DNA of 64,000 nucleotides, taken from positions 62,001 through 126,000 of the forward strand of contig JAHDWK010000013.1 in NCBI GenBank assembly GCA_023382655.1, written 5' to 3'. Numbering within the stretch: position 1 is the stretch's first letter; every line of letters begins with the position of its first letter. Of this stretch, positions 1-9,539 are shown piece by piece. The notes under the pieces were generated by a model. That model worked only from the letters and a program-made list of their open reading frames with translations, did not search any database and had not been told where the DNA came from. A program made the translations under genes and the position numbers. The stretch comes from Anaerolineae bacterium (GTDB taxonomy: Bacteria > Chloroflexota > Anaerolineae > Promineifilales > Promineifilaceae).

Positions 1-762
1 GGCTAACCCCGCCACCAGCGCCGCCGCCCGGTAAAAGATGTTGCCCGGTGCTTTACCATAGAGCACTTCGTTGTTCACCCCATCCACCACCACCTGGTAA
101 TGGCGCTGGTGATAGCTGTAACGAGCCACCCACAGCGGGTAATAGACAATGGCGAGCTGCTCATGCAAAAAGTGGAACTTCTCAAAATAGGTGGCATCCA
201 GCCGTTGTTTGCTACGGCCGCGATAAATGAAATGGTCGTGCGCTTCTGCTATGGCATCCGTGTGTGATTCCGTTGGTTCAAACACAATGGCTTCAGCGTG
301 CAATGCTTCTTTGTGATATGGTTCCAGTTGGTTTTGCGCTAACGTGACCTGATGCACCCCATACTCGGACACATCCAGTGCGGCGTCTGCCCATTGCATT
401 TCTTCAAACACCTGCACTTCAACCGGTTTGGTTTCATCTTTGTCTTTGCGCACCCGGCCAAACAGCCAGCCGGCCACATCGGCCCGCACCCGCCAATACG
501 GCAGGTAAACCAGGAACATATCCTGGATTTCCGCCTGCTTTTTGAGGTCACGCGCCTTTTTGACACCGGAGAAGAAACTGCCCACCGATTGACGCGCTTT
601 GTCCCGCTCCACGCGGCGGTTCACCTGCCAGCGGCGTGTGCCCTGCTCGCCTTGAATGAGGGAGTGCAGGCCGCAGAAAGGGCAGGTAACCAGGCGTTCG
701 CCTTCTTTGACGGGGACGATACCATTACATTCGGGGCAGGTAAGACCTTGTGTTTTGTCCAT
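1..762 (-). CDS. zinc-ribbon protein, C-terminus beyond window
   Basis: The frame is open from an ATG at 762 down to base 1, so the C-terminus lies outside the window. The first 40 residues hold a zinc ribbon with two CxxC pairs (CPEC about residue 9, CPFC about residue 28). A conserved stretch of the type YWRVRADV follows near residue 85. The next gene upstream (836-1657) has the same ribbon and a matching LVRADVEG stretch, so the two are paralogues, probably in one operon. The role is unknown. Proteins of this type sit near membranes or act as scaffolds, but nothing in the sequence decides that. Confidence 0.8.
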   Translation of the reverse strand, partial: MDKTQGLTCPECNGIVPVKEGERLVTCPFCGLHSLIQGEQGTRRWQVNRRVERDKARQSVGSFFSGVKKARDLKKQAEIQDMFLVYLPYWRVRADVAGWLFGRVRKDKDETKPVEVQVFEEMQWADAALDVSEYGVHQVTLAQNQLEPYHKEALHAEAIVFEPTESHTDAIAEAHDHFIYRGRSKQRLDATYFEKFHFLHEQLAIVYYPLWVARYSYHQRHYQVVVDGVNNEVLYGKAPGNIFYRAAALVAGLA

Positions 763-777
763 AAAATTTGTGGCTGC

Positions 778-826
778 GGCCGGTCTGTGACCGTGCCGCT
801 TGAACTGGCACGGTCACAGACCGGCC
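778..826. repeat. 20-bp perfect inverted repeat
   Basis: Two perfect 20-nt arms (778-797 and 807-826) flank a 9-nt loop between two minus-strand zinc-ribbon genes. No T-run follows on either strand, so it is a strong hairpin but not a clear intrinsic terminator. It could stabilise mRNA or be a mobile palindromic repeat. Confidence 0.8.
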
Positions 827-835
827 AGCGCATGG

Positions 836-1657
836 TCAGATTTTGTGGGAAACATAACTGGCGATGGCAAACATCGGTACGGCCATCACCAGGGCGGCGA
901 TCAGATAAATGAGAATGCCTCCCCCCAAACCGACAAGATTCCCGGTGAGGAAACCGGCAGCAGGAATGAGAGCGGCGCAGAAATAGAGCAGGCAACCCAC
1001 GCCGGCCACTGTCTGGTAAGGGACTTCTTGTTTGGAGGGGAAAATATCGGCAAAGACCCGGCCAGCTGCGGCTTCGACTACGGCCGTGTACGGCCGTCCC
1101 TGAAATTGATACTCAAAGACATACACCGGCAAATGCACCAGCGCCATCTCTTTGATCATGGAGTCGCTAATCTGTTGGTCGGCAGCCAGCCATTTTTTCA
1201 CCGCGTTCAGGGGTACGGTCGGTTCCAGGGCGTAGGCGTTGCCCTGATAAGGTTCCAGGTCAGACGCGGGAATGGTGATGCGGGTGGTATCCAACACCGA
1301 GACGGGGGCCGCCGGTTTGATAAACACCTTCTCTGCCCCTTCCACGTCGGCGCGCACCAACCACAACGGCCATAACTGGAAAGTGGGTGACTTAATAGTG
1401 GCTTTGCTGTCCAGGTTTTTAACCGTTTCATTACCGCCCATCCAGCGGCGCAGCGCCGCCGCCGCATCCGTGTCGCGCAGCGTATCACGCACCACGTAAT
1501 GCAACACCGCCTGGCTTTTGTCTACGACATTGGTGGCGCCACAGAATTCGCACACGGCCGTGAGCGCACCCTGTTCAACGGGCAGCACGGCCGTACATTG
1601 GTTACACAAAATTTCGGTTGGAGGGGGGACAGCCGGCTCGTCTTCGATCATGCTCAT
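836..1657 (-). CDS. zinc-ribbon membrane-anchored protein
   Basis: This protein has 273 residues. A zinc ribbon near residues 18-42 carries CNQC and CEFC. A central region resembles the neighbouring gene at 1-762. The last 55 residues contain two hydrophobic segments separated by a short turn, so the protein is probably anchored by a C-terminal membrane hairpin with the ribbon in the cytoplasm. Two in-frame ATGs lie close together (1657 and 1651). A GAGG motif fits the second one better, so the start could be 1651. The function is unknown. Confidence 0.8.
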   Translation of the reverse strand: MSMIEDEPAVPPPTEILCNQCTAVLPVEQGALTAVCEFCGATNVVDKSQAVLHYVVRDTLRDTDAAAALRRWMGGNETVKNLDSKATIKSPTFQLWPLWLVRADVEGAEKVFIKPAAPVSVLDTTRITIPASDLEPYQGNAYALEPTVPLNAVKKWLAADQQISDSMIKEMALVHLPVYVFEYQFQGRPYTAVVEAAAGRVFADIFPSKQEVPYQTVAGVGCLLYFCAALIPAAGFLTGNLVGLGGGILIYLIAALVMAVPMFAIASYVSHKI

Positions 1658-1713
1658 ACCTCACCCGCATTGTACGCGCAAAAAGAGAAAAGGGGCAAAT
1701 GGATTTTAAGGGG

Positions 1714-1764
1714 TGCGTGATGCGTGACCCGTTGCTAGATCACGGATCACGCATCACGCATCAC
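1714..1764. repeat. short-period palindromic repeat
   Basis: Words of the type GTGATGCGTGA occur here and are answered by TCACGCATCACGC a few bases on, which makes a hairpin in the gap after pdhC. The same words recur at 3088-3125, 30216-30260 and 63955-63980. Confidence 0.7.
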
Positions 1765-1774
1765 AGGCAGTCAA

Positions 1775-3073
1775 TTACAACAAGAGACGCAGCGCGTTTT
1801 CCAAGATAGCTTTGAACGCTTGCATGAATTGGGCGGCTTCCGCGCCATCGGTGACGCGGTGGTCGGCGGAGAGGGTCACTTTCATACGTGTGCCGACGGC
1901 CAGGTCACCGTTTACCACCACCGGCACCTGTCGCGCCGACCCCACCGCCAGGATACCGGCATGAGGCGGATTGAGGATGGCGATAAAGTTTTCCACATCC
2001 CATGGTCCCAGGTTGCTGACGGTGAAGGTGGCCCCTTCCACATCTTCGGGGCGCACTTTGCCTTCGCGGGCACGGCCGAACATCTCTTTGTGGTCGCGGG
2101 CGATCTTGGAGATACTGGAGATATCGGTGTCTTTTTGCACGACGGTGAGCAGGCCACCCTCGATGGCCACGGCCGAACCCACATGCACCCGATTGTGGCG
2201 GATGAGCTTGTCGCCGCCAAAGCTGGCGTTGAGGTTGGGGAATTCCCGTAAGGCCAGCGCCGCTGCCTTCACGATCAGGTCATTGACGGTTACCTTGTTG
2301 TCCGGGTCGAGGGCTTCGTTGATTTGTTTGCGCAGGGCCAGTGCCGGTTCCATGTCAATCTCGGTGGTGACATAGAAGTGGGGTACCGTGGTTTTACTTT
2401 CGGTCATGCGCCGGGCGATGGCGCTGCGCATCCGGGTGAGCGGGATTTCTTCAGAGTCGGGGCCGGCGGCTACAGGTGTGGGGGCGGGCGCTGACGTAGG
2501 CGCTGCGGCAGGTGTGGCGGTGGGCTGCGGTTGGGCAATGAAAGTTTCCACATCCGCTTTGCGGATACGGCCGTCCGGCCCCGTGCCACCTACCTGTGCT
2601 AAATCCACGCCATGTTCTTCAGCCACCCGGCGGGCGACCGGGGTGGCCTTGACGCCGCCGGGGAATTCACTACTGACGGCCGTGCTGGCAGCCGGTGCGA
2701 CCGGCTCTGTCTTCGCCGGTTCCGACTCCGGCGCGGGTGCTGCTTCCTCACTGACAGGCGCTGGTTTGGCTGCCGCACCATTATTGCCACCCGTCTTAGC
2801 GCCCGCCTCCGCAGTCATGCTGCTAATATCTTCGCCTTCGGCGCCAATGACGCCTAATTTAGCACCCACCGGCACTTGATCGCCCGTTTCCCGGAATATC
2901 GCCAGCAACACGCCTTCGGCGCGCGCTTGTAATTCTTGGGTCACTTTGTCTGACTCAATTTCGGCCAGCACATCCCCTTTATGCACCGGGTCGCCCACAT
3001 TCTTCAGCCAGCTACCCATCGTGCCTTCTTCCATATCAAAGCCCAACGTGGGCATGAGGATAAATTCCGCCAT
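1775..3073 (-). CDS. pdhC: pyruvate dehydrogenase E2, dihydrolipoyl acetyltransferase
   Basis: E2 core of a 2-oxoacid dehydrogenase complex. It moves the acyl group from E1 to CoA through lipoyl-lysine. The 432 residues show one N-terminal lipoyl domain (attachment Lys43 in ESDKVTQ), an Ala/Pro-rich linker, a peripheral-subunit-binding domain at about 140-175, and a catalytic domain ending with the DHRVTDG motif (His405, Asp409). It is the third gene after pdhA and pdhB on the same strand. Pyruvate is the likely substrate, but branched-chain 2-oxoacids or acetoin cannot be excluded from sequence alone. No E3 gene is in the window. Confidence 0.93.
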   Translation of the reverse strand: MAEFILMPTLGFDMEEGTMGSWLKNVGDPVHKGDVLAEIESDKVTQELQARAEGVLLAIFRETGDQVPVGAKLGVIGAEGEDISSMTAEAGAKTGGNNGAAAKPAPVSEEAAPAPESEPAKTEPVAPAASTAVSSEFPGGVKATPVARRVAEEHGVDLAQVGGTGPDGRIRKADVETFIAQPQPTATPAAAPTSAPAPTPVAAGPDSEEIPLTRMRSAIARRMTESKTTVPHFYVTTEIDMEPALALRKQINEALDPDNKVTVNDLIVKAAALALREFPNLNASFGGDKLIRHNRVHVGSAVAIEGGLLTVVQKDTDISSISKIARDHKEMFGRAREGKVRPEDVEGATFTVSNLGPWDVENFIAILNPPHAGILAVGSARQVPVVVNGDLAVGTRMKVTLSADHRVTDGAEAAQFMQAFKAILENALRLLL

Positions 3074-3087
3074 GTGACTTCTCCTGT

Positions 3088-3125
3088 GTCACGCATCACG
3101 CATCACATGATGCGTGATGCGTGAC
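3088..3125. repeat. 18-bp perfect palindrome between pdhB and pdhC
   Basis: Two perfect 18-nt arms (3088-3105 and 3108-3125) with a 2-nt loop are built from GCATCAC words. The repeat fills most of the 55-bp pdhB-pdhC gap. A hairpin here could change the relative expression of E2 against E1. Confidence 0.8.
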
Positions 3126-3128
3126 TCG

Positions 3129-4109
3129 TCATAGAATTTCTTTCACGGCCGTGACCACCTTCTTGGCATCGGGTAGGGCCATTTTTTCTAATTCGCCAGA
3201 GTAAGGGGCAGGCACGTCGTACTGCGCCACTCGTTTAATGGGCGCATCCAGATAATCAAACGCCTGCTCCTGCAACTGGGCTATAATCTCCGCGCCAATG
3301 CCGTAGGTCTGGTGCCCAAATTCCACCACCACCGCCTTAAATGTCTTTTTGAACGAAGTCAGCGCCAGCGACATGTCCAATGGCTGCAAGGTGCGCAAAT
3401 CCACTACCTCCGCCTCCACCCCTTCCTTCGCCAGCGTTTCGGCTGCGTCCAGGGAAATGTGCAGCCCTTCACCGTAGGTGATAATGGTCACATCGCTGCC
3501 TTCGCGTTTAATGTCAGCTTCGCCGATGGGCACGGTGTAATCCTCGTCGGGCACATCGCCGCGCACTTTCGGGCTGGTATACAGCGGCACCGGCTCGATG
3601 AACAGCACCGGGCCATTATCGCGGATGGCCGCCTTCAGCAGCCCTTTAGCGTCATACGGCGTGGCCGGGCAGACCACTTTCAAGCCGGGAAAATGGGCGA
3701 AAATCACGTCCGGTGTGTGGCTGTGCGTGGCGCCTAACTGTTTACCGCCGCCGCCTGGGGCGCGGAAAACCAGCGGACAGTCAAACTGGCCGTTGAACAT
3801 GTAGCTCACTTTGGCCGCATGGTTGACGATGGCGTCAAAGGCGACAAAGGCGAAGTTGATAGTCATAAATTCGGCGACGGGGCGTGTGCCGGCCATAGCG
3901 GCGCCCACGGCCGCGCCGGCAATGACCATTTCCGAAATGGGGGTATCACGCACGCGCCGTTCGCCAAACTCTTCCAGAAAGCCTTTAGTAACGGCATAGG
4001 TACCGCCCCAGGCGCCCACTTCTTCGCCCATGATAAAAACGTTCTCGTCGCGCTGCATTTCTTCACGCAGTGCTTCGGTTATTGCTTCTCGTAGTGTTAG
4101 TCGTGCCAT
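3129..4109 (-). CDS. pdhB: pyruvate dehydrogenase E1 component, beta subunit
   Basis: The 326 residues match the E1-beta family over full length. The N-terminus holds the pattern MGEEVGAWGG, followed by the transketolase-like pyrimidine-binding core. A C-terminal domain carries the typical E1-beta ending (APYSGELEKMALPDAKKV). With the alpha subunit it forms the thiamine-diphosphate heterotetramer that decarboxylates pyruvate. The gene lies between pdhA (76-bp gap holding a 55-bp palindrome) and pdhC in one operon. Confidence 0.93.
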   Translation of the reverse strand: MARLTLREAITEALREEMQRDENVFIMGEEVGAWGGTYAVTKGFLEEFGERRVRDTPISEMVIAGAAVGAAMAGTRPVAEFMTINFAFVAFDAIVNHAAKVSYMFNGQFDCPLVFRAPGGGGKQLGATHSHTPDVIFAHFPGLKVVCPATPYDAKGLLKAAIRDNGPVLFIEPVPLYTSPKVRGDVPDEDYTVPIGEADIKREGSDVTIITYGEGLHISLDAAETLAKEGVEAEVVDLRTLQPLDMSLALTSFKKTFKAVVVEFGHQTYGIGAEIIAQLQEQAFDYLDAPIKRVAQYDVPAPYSGELEKMALPDAKKVVTAVKEIL

Positions 4110-4124
4110 TGTTAGTTCCTAAAG

Positions 4125-4179
4125 GTTCGCAGTGGGCGATTTATCGCCGTCAGATGGCGATGAATCGCCCACTACGAAC
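4125..4179. repeat. 55-bp palindromic element, copy 1
   Basis: This element begins with GTTCGCAG, ends with CACTACGAAC, and has GGCGATTTATCGCC-type inner arms. Three more copies of exactly the same length lie at 13763-13817, 44878-44932 and 52339-52393. It fills the pdhA-pdhB gap. Confidence 0.85.
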
Positions 4180-4185
4180 GAATGG

Positions 4186-5151
4186 TTATGCAGGGTAAAT
4201 GTGATCAAAAAGTGTTTCCGGCGCTGGTACCGGGGATTCGTTGGCAAAAGTGACGGCATCGTCTACTTCTTTCATCACCACGTCATCAATGGCTACCAGT
4301 TCCGCCTCGCTGGCTTCGTATTCTTCCAGCAGCACCTTTTGCAGGGTGGCAATGGGGTCTTTTTCATCGCGCCATTTGTCCAGTTCACCGGCGGGACGAT
4401 ACCGGGTACGGTCGCCAATGGAGTGCCCTTCGTAGCGGTAGGTGACCATTTCCAGGAATTGCGGCCCTTTGCCTTTGCGGCAGGCATCAATGGCTTTTTG
4501 GGTGGCTTTGTACACCTCCATGATGTTCATGCCGTCAATCTTTTTGGCGGGGATGTTGTACGCTTTAGCTTTGTCGGCCAGGTTGGGGTTGGCGGAGGCG
4601 CGGTCTACGGCCGTGCCCATACCATACTTGTTGTTCTCACAAATAAACACAATGGGCAGCCCCCACACCCCGGCCATGTTTAATGATTCATGGAAATAGC
4701 CGATATTGGTCGCGCCATCGCCAAAGTAGCAAAGGCAAACACCGCCTGTGCCTTTGTACTGCTCGGCCAGGGCCATGCCTGTGCCCATCGTCAGGTGCGC
4801 GCCGACAATGCCGTATCCGCCCCAGAATTTCTTCTCTTTGCTGGCCAGGTGCATCGAGCCACCGCGTCCACCCACGACGCCGGTCGCTTTGCCCATCAAT
4901 TCGGCCATCGCCGCGCCGGCTTCCAGCCCTACAGCCAGGGCATGGCCGTGATCGCGGTAAGCGGTAATCAGGTGGTCGCGTTCCGGGTCACGGGCGGCAA
5001 TGGTGCCTACGGCCACCGCTTCCTGGCCGATGTACAGATGCAGGAAGCCTTTAATTTTACCTTCAAGCTGGTACAGTTCATCGCTGCGTTCTTCAAAACG
5101 GCGAATCAGCACCATCTGGCGGTACCATTCGAGTAACGTTGCTTTGTCCAT
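4186..5151 (-). CDS. pdhA: pyruvate dehydrogenase E1 component, alpha subunit
   Basis: The 321 residues show the thiamine-diphosphate motif GDGATNIG (Gly144-Asp-Gly) ending in ENN at 172-174. The phosphorylation-loop-like segment GHSIGDRTRYR is also present, as in PDH E1-alpha proteins. The start is supported by AGGAG six bases before ATG at 5151. It is the first gene of the minus-strand pdhA-pdhB-pdhC operon. A 200-bp upstream gap separates it from the kinase gene and probably holds the promoter, but no clear -35/-10 pair was found. Confidence 0.93.
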   Translation of the reverse strand: MDKATLLEWYRQMVLIRRFEERSDELYQLEGKIKGFLHLYIGQEAVAVGTIAARDPERDHLITAYRDHGHALAVGLEAGAAMAELMGKATGVVGGRGGSMHLASKEKKFWGGYGIVGAHLTMGTGMALAEQYKGTGGVCLCYFGDGATNIGYFHESLNMAGVWGLPIVFICENNKYGMGTAVDRASANPNLADKAKAYNIPAKKIDGMNIMEVYKATQKAIDACRKGKGPQFLEMVTYRYEGHSIGDRTRYRPAGELDKWRDEKDPIATLQKVLLEEYEASEAELVAIDDVVMKEVDDAVTFANESPVPAPETLFDHIYPA

Positions 5152-5351
5152 TCATATCTCCTGAAAAGAGGCTAGTAATTAGTAGCCTGTGGCTGGTCTA
5201 CAAACGGTTAGCCACCGGCGCTGTCTTTATTACTTTTTAACCCAGGTGGGAAGTGGTTGTGTGAACCGGACGGCCGTTATGCCATCAACTAGCTAGTTTA
5301 GCAAACTTCGCCTCTATGGGCGAGTTTGATAACCCGGAATACGCCTGCCGC

Positions 5352-8300
5352 TTAGTTCTCCGGATTTACCTGGGAGGCAGGTTGGTAGAGCGGTAACTCT
5401 ACGGTGAAGGTACTGCCTTCACCGGGTTTGCTATGGACATGAATGTACCCGCCATGACGTTCTACAATGCGCCGGCAAATAGCCAGGCCGATGCCAGTGC
5501 CAGGATAATGGTCACGGCCGTGTAACCGTTCAAACACCAGGAAAACACGCTCATTGTATTTTTCGTCAAAACCAATACCGTTATCACTGACGGTAATCTG
5601 GCACCACGTGTTGTGGATACGGCCGTGAATGACAATTTTAGGCGGGACCCCCGGACGGCGAAACTTAATCGCATTACTCAACAAATTTTGGAAAAGCTGC
5701 TTCATTTGCATGGCATCCGCTTCAATCTCTGGCAGTTCGGCCACAGTAATCTCCGCCTGCGTTTCCGCCATCATGAGTTCCAAATCTTGAAGAACTTGCT
5801 GGGTAATCTGGGATAAATTCACCGGGCTAAATGGCTGTCCATGCGTGCGCACCCTGGAGAACGCCAGCAAATCTACAATCAACGTTTGCATACGCGCGGC
5901 TGCACTTTGCATCCGATTCAGATAATCCTTACCCCGTTCATCCAAAAGCGGGTAATACCGTTTTTCCAGCCGATTACCAAATGTTTGAATTTTGCGCAGC
6001 GGTTCCTGCAAATCATGGGAGGCAACATAGGCAAACTCCTGCAACTCCCGGTTACTTCGTTCCAGTTCGGCCATATACGCTGCCAGTTGCCGGTCGGCGA
6101 TCTTGCGGGCCGTCACATCGGCAAACACCCCAATCATGTGCTCTGGTTTGCCTGTTTCGTTCAGGAACAGTGTGCCTCTTACTTCTATCCAGGCGACTTT
6201 GCCATCACCCCGCATAATTTCATGCTCATATTGGATAATGGTCTGCTGGTAGGAATCCGCCAAGAACTGTTTGATCTGTTCATCCACCCTGGCCCGGCTT
6301 TCCGGGGTGATAAAGGCCAGATATGCCTGGTACGTGCCCGTAAATGCCGTTGCCGGGACGCCAAAAAGCTCAAACGTTTCCGGGGACCAGACAAACCGGT
6401 CATGCGCCACATCCCATTCCCAGGTACCCATATGGGCCGCTTGCAAAGCTAACTGCAAACGTTCATTGCTTTCCTTGAGCAGCCGTTCCGCCTCTTTCCG
6501 CTCGGTAATGTATTCATAAGTGCCCAGAATACCGATAAGCTCGCCCTGGCTATTGTGCAGGGGGATTTTTGAGGTATTGAGCCAGGCCAGCTTACCATCG
6601 GCCGTTGTTTGTGGTTCTTCATAATTAATTTTGGGGTGACCGCTTTCCATGACAAATCTGTCATCAGCCCGGTACAACTCCGCTTGAGCAGCAGAGCTGA
6701 GAGCGTAATCATCTATGCCAATCACCTCTTCCGGGTTGGCTTTGCCCACATCCTGGGCAAATAGCTGGTTACACCCTAAAAAGAGACCATTTTGGTCTTT
6801 CCAGAACACCCGGACAGGAATGGTATCCAGTACCTTGCGCAACATTTGCTTTGATTCTTTTAGTTCATCTTCGGCCCGCTTGCGCTCCGAGATGTCGCGG
6901 GCAATGCCTAACACACCGATCAGTTTACCGGCAGGGTCATACATGGGCGTCTTGATGGTTTCGATCAGTTCCCGATGCCTGTCGTCGGCATAGGTTACTT
7001 CTTCTTCAAATATGATGGATTGGCCGGCAGCGATGACGGCCAGGTCCATTTGCCGAAAATTATCTGCGATGTTCTCTTCGACAAAATCATAATCCGTTTT
7101 GCCGGCAATCTCCGCTTCTTTCGCGCCGTAAAGACGTTCCACTTTAGAATTGCAGATCAGAAAGACGCCATCTGGGTCTTTTAGCCAGACCAGATCGGGA
7201 ATGGCCTCGATGACTGTGCGCAGTTGCGCTTCTTGTGCCTGTAGTGTTTGCTGTACTCGATATTCTTCGGATACATCACGAAAGACGAGTACGACGCCGG
7301 TTATGGCAAGATTATTGTCGCGGATAGGGGCAGCCGAATCGGCGATTTGATAGGTGGTGTTATCTCTGGCAATGAGCACGGTGTGATTGGCCAGGCCAAT
7401 AATTTCGCCACCCGTTAACACGCGCTGCACGGGGTCTACGGCCGTTTCCCCCGTTTGCGCATTCACAATATGAAATACTTCTGTTAAGGGCCGCCCTTTG
7501 GCTTCGGCAAATGTCCAACCGGTTAATTGTTCGGCGACGGGGTTCATGCGCGTAATGCGGCTCTGGGTATCCGTAGCGATGACGGCATCACCGATGGAAT
7601 GTAACGTGGCCGAGAGGTTTTCCTCGCTTTCACGTAACGCGGCTTCAATGCGCTGGCGCTCTACTACTTCTTGTCGTAAAGATTCATTGGTTTTTGCCAG
7701 TTCGGTTGTGCGTTCCTGCACCAGTTCATCCAGATGATCCCGGTGGCGACGCAAGGCTGTTTCGGCCTGCCGGTGGGCCTGCAAGAGAAGGGCCCCCTTG
7801 ACGGCGCTGGCCAGTTGCCGCCGCAGCAATTCATAAACATTGCCTTCTTTTGGCCCGCTTTCTAACACCACAAAACCAAGCTGCTCTTCCCGAAAATAGA
7901 GCGGCTCAATAATCATGGTATATTGTCTGTCCCTCGGTAAAGTGCCCGCCGGTAATAGATGATTAGTCAGAAAAGGTTGCCCTTCCGATGGCAGAGGGAG
8001 ACGGCCGTCCTCGTTATAGGCCATCATTAAACGTGACCATTCAGGAGGGGCTGGGGGATGGGTGTACGGCCGTGTGTCTTCATACAAAACAAGGTAACAA
8101 CCGGGTATACCCAGTCTGGGAACACGAGTGGCAATTGTGTCCATTAACCCTTCCAGATCAAACATGGTGATCAACTGTTGCCCAATTTCATGCAGCGCCC
8201 AATTTTGGCGTTCTATTTGTAAGGATCGCTGGGCATCGGCTATCCTTAACTCCCTGGCGATAAATAGTTGGGTTTCGTGTAAAAGCTCTCCCATTTGCCA

Positions 8301-9539
8301 CAGTTCATCATCCGGCGCAATACCCGGCAACAGGTGGCGGCGGAGGACCGTGACCAAACTCTGCCACGAAGTAATATCCCCCCCGGCCTTCGCCACCATT
8401 TGCAGAAAACGGTCAACCAGTGCCAGAAAACGGCCGTCTTCCGGCCTCAGCACTTCGTCAGCCAAACCGGCCAAAAGTTGTGCCGCCCCTTCCCGCCCTT
8501 TCAGCGCCGAAAAGTCCACCGCATCAACCAGATCAGACACAATAGCCTCATGCCGGGCCAGTAGAAATTGGGGCCACGATTCGCCCGGTTCGCGGATTGG
8601 CAGCGGTTTTATCGGTGGTTCAGGTATCTTAAAGCAGCCACAAGAACGGCGCACTACCAGTTCGGCCGGCAATATCATCGGCTCCGGGCTGGCCCCCTCA
8701 GCCAACCATGCCAGAAGCATATGCACCGCTTCCTCCCCCATCCGGTGCAGCGGCTGGCGCACCGTTGTTACGGGCGGCACAACATCCCTGGTCTGTTTAA
8801 TATCATCAAAACCAACAACAGCTACATCATAGGGCACCACAATCCCTCTGGCCTGCAATTCCTCCATCGCCCCAATTGCCATGTGGTCATTGGCGGCCAC
8901 CACCACTTCAAAATCCACCCCACGTTCATCCAGGAACAGTTGTATAGCCTCCTCCCCTGAAGAAAACCGGAAATGACCCGGTGCCACTAACGCCGGATCA
9001 AAAGGAATGTCATACCGGCGCAATACATCCTGATAGACTTGATAGCGAATTTGGGCATCCTGGCTTTCTTCTGGCCCGGCAATAAAGGCGAGCCGCCGGT
9101 ATTGGTGTAGCTCGATCAGGTGTACCAGCAGATCATAAAACCCTTTGTGCTGGTCCACGTTGACATTCAACGTTCCCTCGATAGGCGCGCCAATACTGAC
9201 TGTTGGTAACGGGTGATAGCGGGCATATAGACGCTCCAGTTGCTTCTCAGACTCAAAGTTACCAATGGCGCTGATGATGAGTAGACCATCCAGACTATGG
9301 GCAGTGGGGAGTTGGTAGAGAATGTTGTGTTGGCTATCAAATGGCACGCCAGGTACACCGCTTAACGACCCCCCAATAAAACAAAGCAAGTTGGCGTTTT
9401 GGGCTTCTACGGCCGTCTGGACTCCCGCCAATATGCCCGGATGATACCCCTGCCCCAAATCTGAGGTACTCTCGATGAATAAGCCAATGGTTGGCCGTGA
9501 GGAGTTAAATTGACGATCAACCTTATTCTTGTGCTGCAT
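5352..9539 (-). CDS. soluble sensor histidine kinase with LacI-type ligand domain, GAF and four PAS domains
   Basis: The protein has 1395 residues and no membrane segment. Residues 15-310 resemble the periplasmic-binding-protein-like ligand domain of LacI/GalR regulators, but the DNA-binding helix-turn-helix is absent. A GAF-like region follows at about 455-600, then a coiled coil and four PAS domains at about 650-1165. The HisKA domain has the phospho-acceptor His in ASHDLQEP near 1190. The ATPase domain has N (QNLLSNAIK), DNGIGF and GTGIGLA motifs. It probably senses a cytoplasmic small molecule, perhaps a sugar. No response regulator is adjacent, so its partner is unknown. Confidence 0.9.
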   Translation of the reverse strand: MQHKNKVDRQFNSSRPTIGLFIESTSDLGQGYHPGILAGVQTAVEAQNANLLCFIGGSLSGVPGVPFDSQHNILYQLPTAHSLDGLLIISAIGNFESEKQLERLYARYHPLPTVSIGAPIEGTLNVNVDQHKGFYDLLVHLIELHQYRRLAFIAGPEESQDAQIRYQVYQDVLRRYDIPFDPALVAPGHFRFSSGEEAIQLFLDERGVDFEVVVAANDHMAIGAMEELQARGIVVPYDVAVVGFDDIKQTRDVVPPVTTVRQPLHRMGEEAVHMLLAWLAEGASPEPMILPAELVVRRSCGCFKIPEPPIKPLPIREPGESWPQFLLARHEAIVSDLVDAVDFSALKGREGAAQLLAGLADEVLRPEDGRFLALVDRFLQMVAKAGGDITSWQSLVTVLRRHLLPGIAPDDELWQMGELLHETQLFIARELRIADAQRSLQIERQNWALHEIGQQLITMFDLEGLMDTIATRVPRLGIPGCYLVLYEDTRPYTHPPAPPEWSRLMMAYNEDGRLPLPSEGQPFLTNHLLPAGTLPRDRQYTMIIEPLYFREEQLGFVVLESGPKEGNVYELLRRQLASAVKGALLLQAHRQAETALRRHRDHLDELVQERTTELAKTNESLRQEVVERQRIEAALRESEENLSATLHSIGDAVIATDTQSRITRMNPVAEQLTGWTFAEAKGRPLTEVFHIVNAQTGETAVDPVQRVLTGGEIIGLANHTVLIARDNTTYQIADSAAPIRDNNLAITGVVLVFRDVSEEYRVQQTLQAQEAQLRTVIEAIPDLVWLKDPDGVFLICNSKVERLYGAKEAEIAGKTDYDFVEENIADNFRQMDLAVIAAGQSIIFEEEVTYADDRHRELIETIKTPMYDPAGKLIGVLGIARDISERKRAEDELKESKQMLRKVLDTIPVRVFWKDQNGLFLGCNQLFAQDVGKANPEEVIGIDDYALSSAAQAELYRADDRFVMESGHPKINYEEPQTTADGKLAWLNTSKIPLHNSQGELIGILGTYEYITERKEAERLLKESNERLQLALQAAHMGTWEWDVAHDRFVWSPETFELFGVPATAFTGTYQAYLAFITPESRARVDEQIKQFLADSYQQTIIQYEHEIMRGDGKVAWIEVRGTLFLNETGKPEHMIGVFADVTARKIADRQLAAYMAELERSNRELQEFAYVASHDLQEPLRKIQTFGNRLEKRYYPLLDERGKDYLNRMQSAAARMQTLIVDLLAFSRVRTHGQPFSPVNLSQITQQVLQDLELMMAETQAEITVAELPEIEADAMQMKQLFQNLLSNAIKFRRPGVPPKIVIHGRIHNTWCQITVSDNGIGFDEKYNERVFLVFERLHGRDHYPGTGIGLAICRRIVERHGGYIHVHSKPGEGSTFTVELPLYQPASQVNPEN

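Noticed and set aside
778-826. Intrinsic terminator
   Set aside because: The 20-bp stem is perfect but has no T-run on either strand, so it is listed as a repeat only.
1775-5151. Acetoin dehydrogenase (acoABC)
   Set aside because: E1-alpha carries the GHSIGDRTRYR segment and E2 has the usual PDH layout, with no acoX/acoR nearby. PDH is more likely but not proven.
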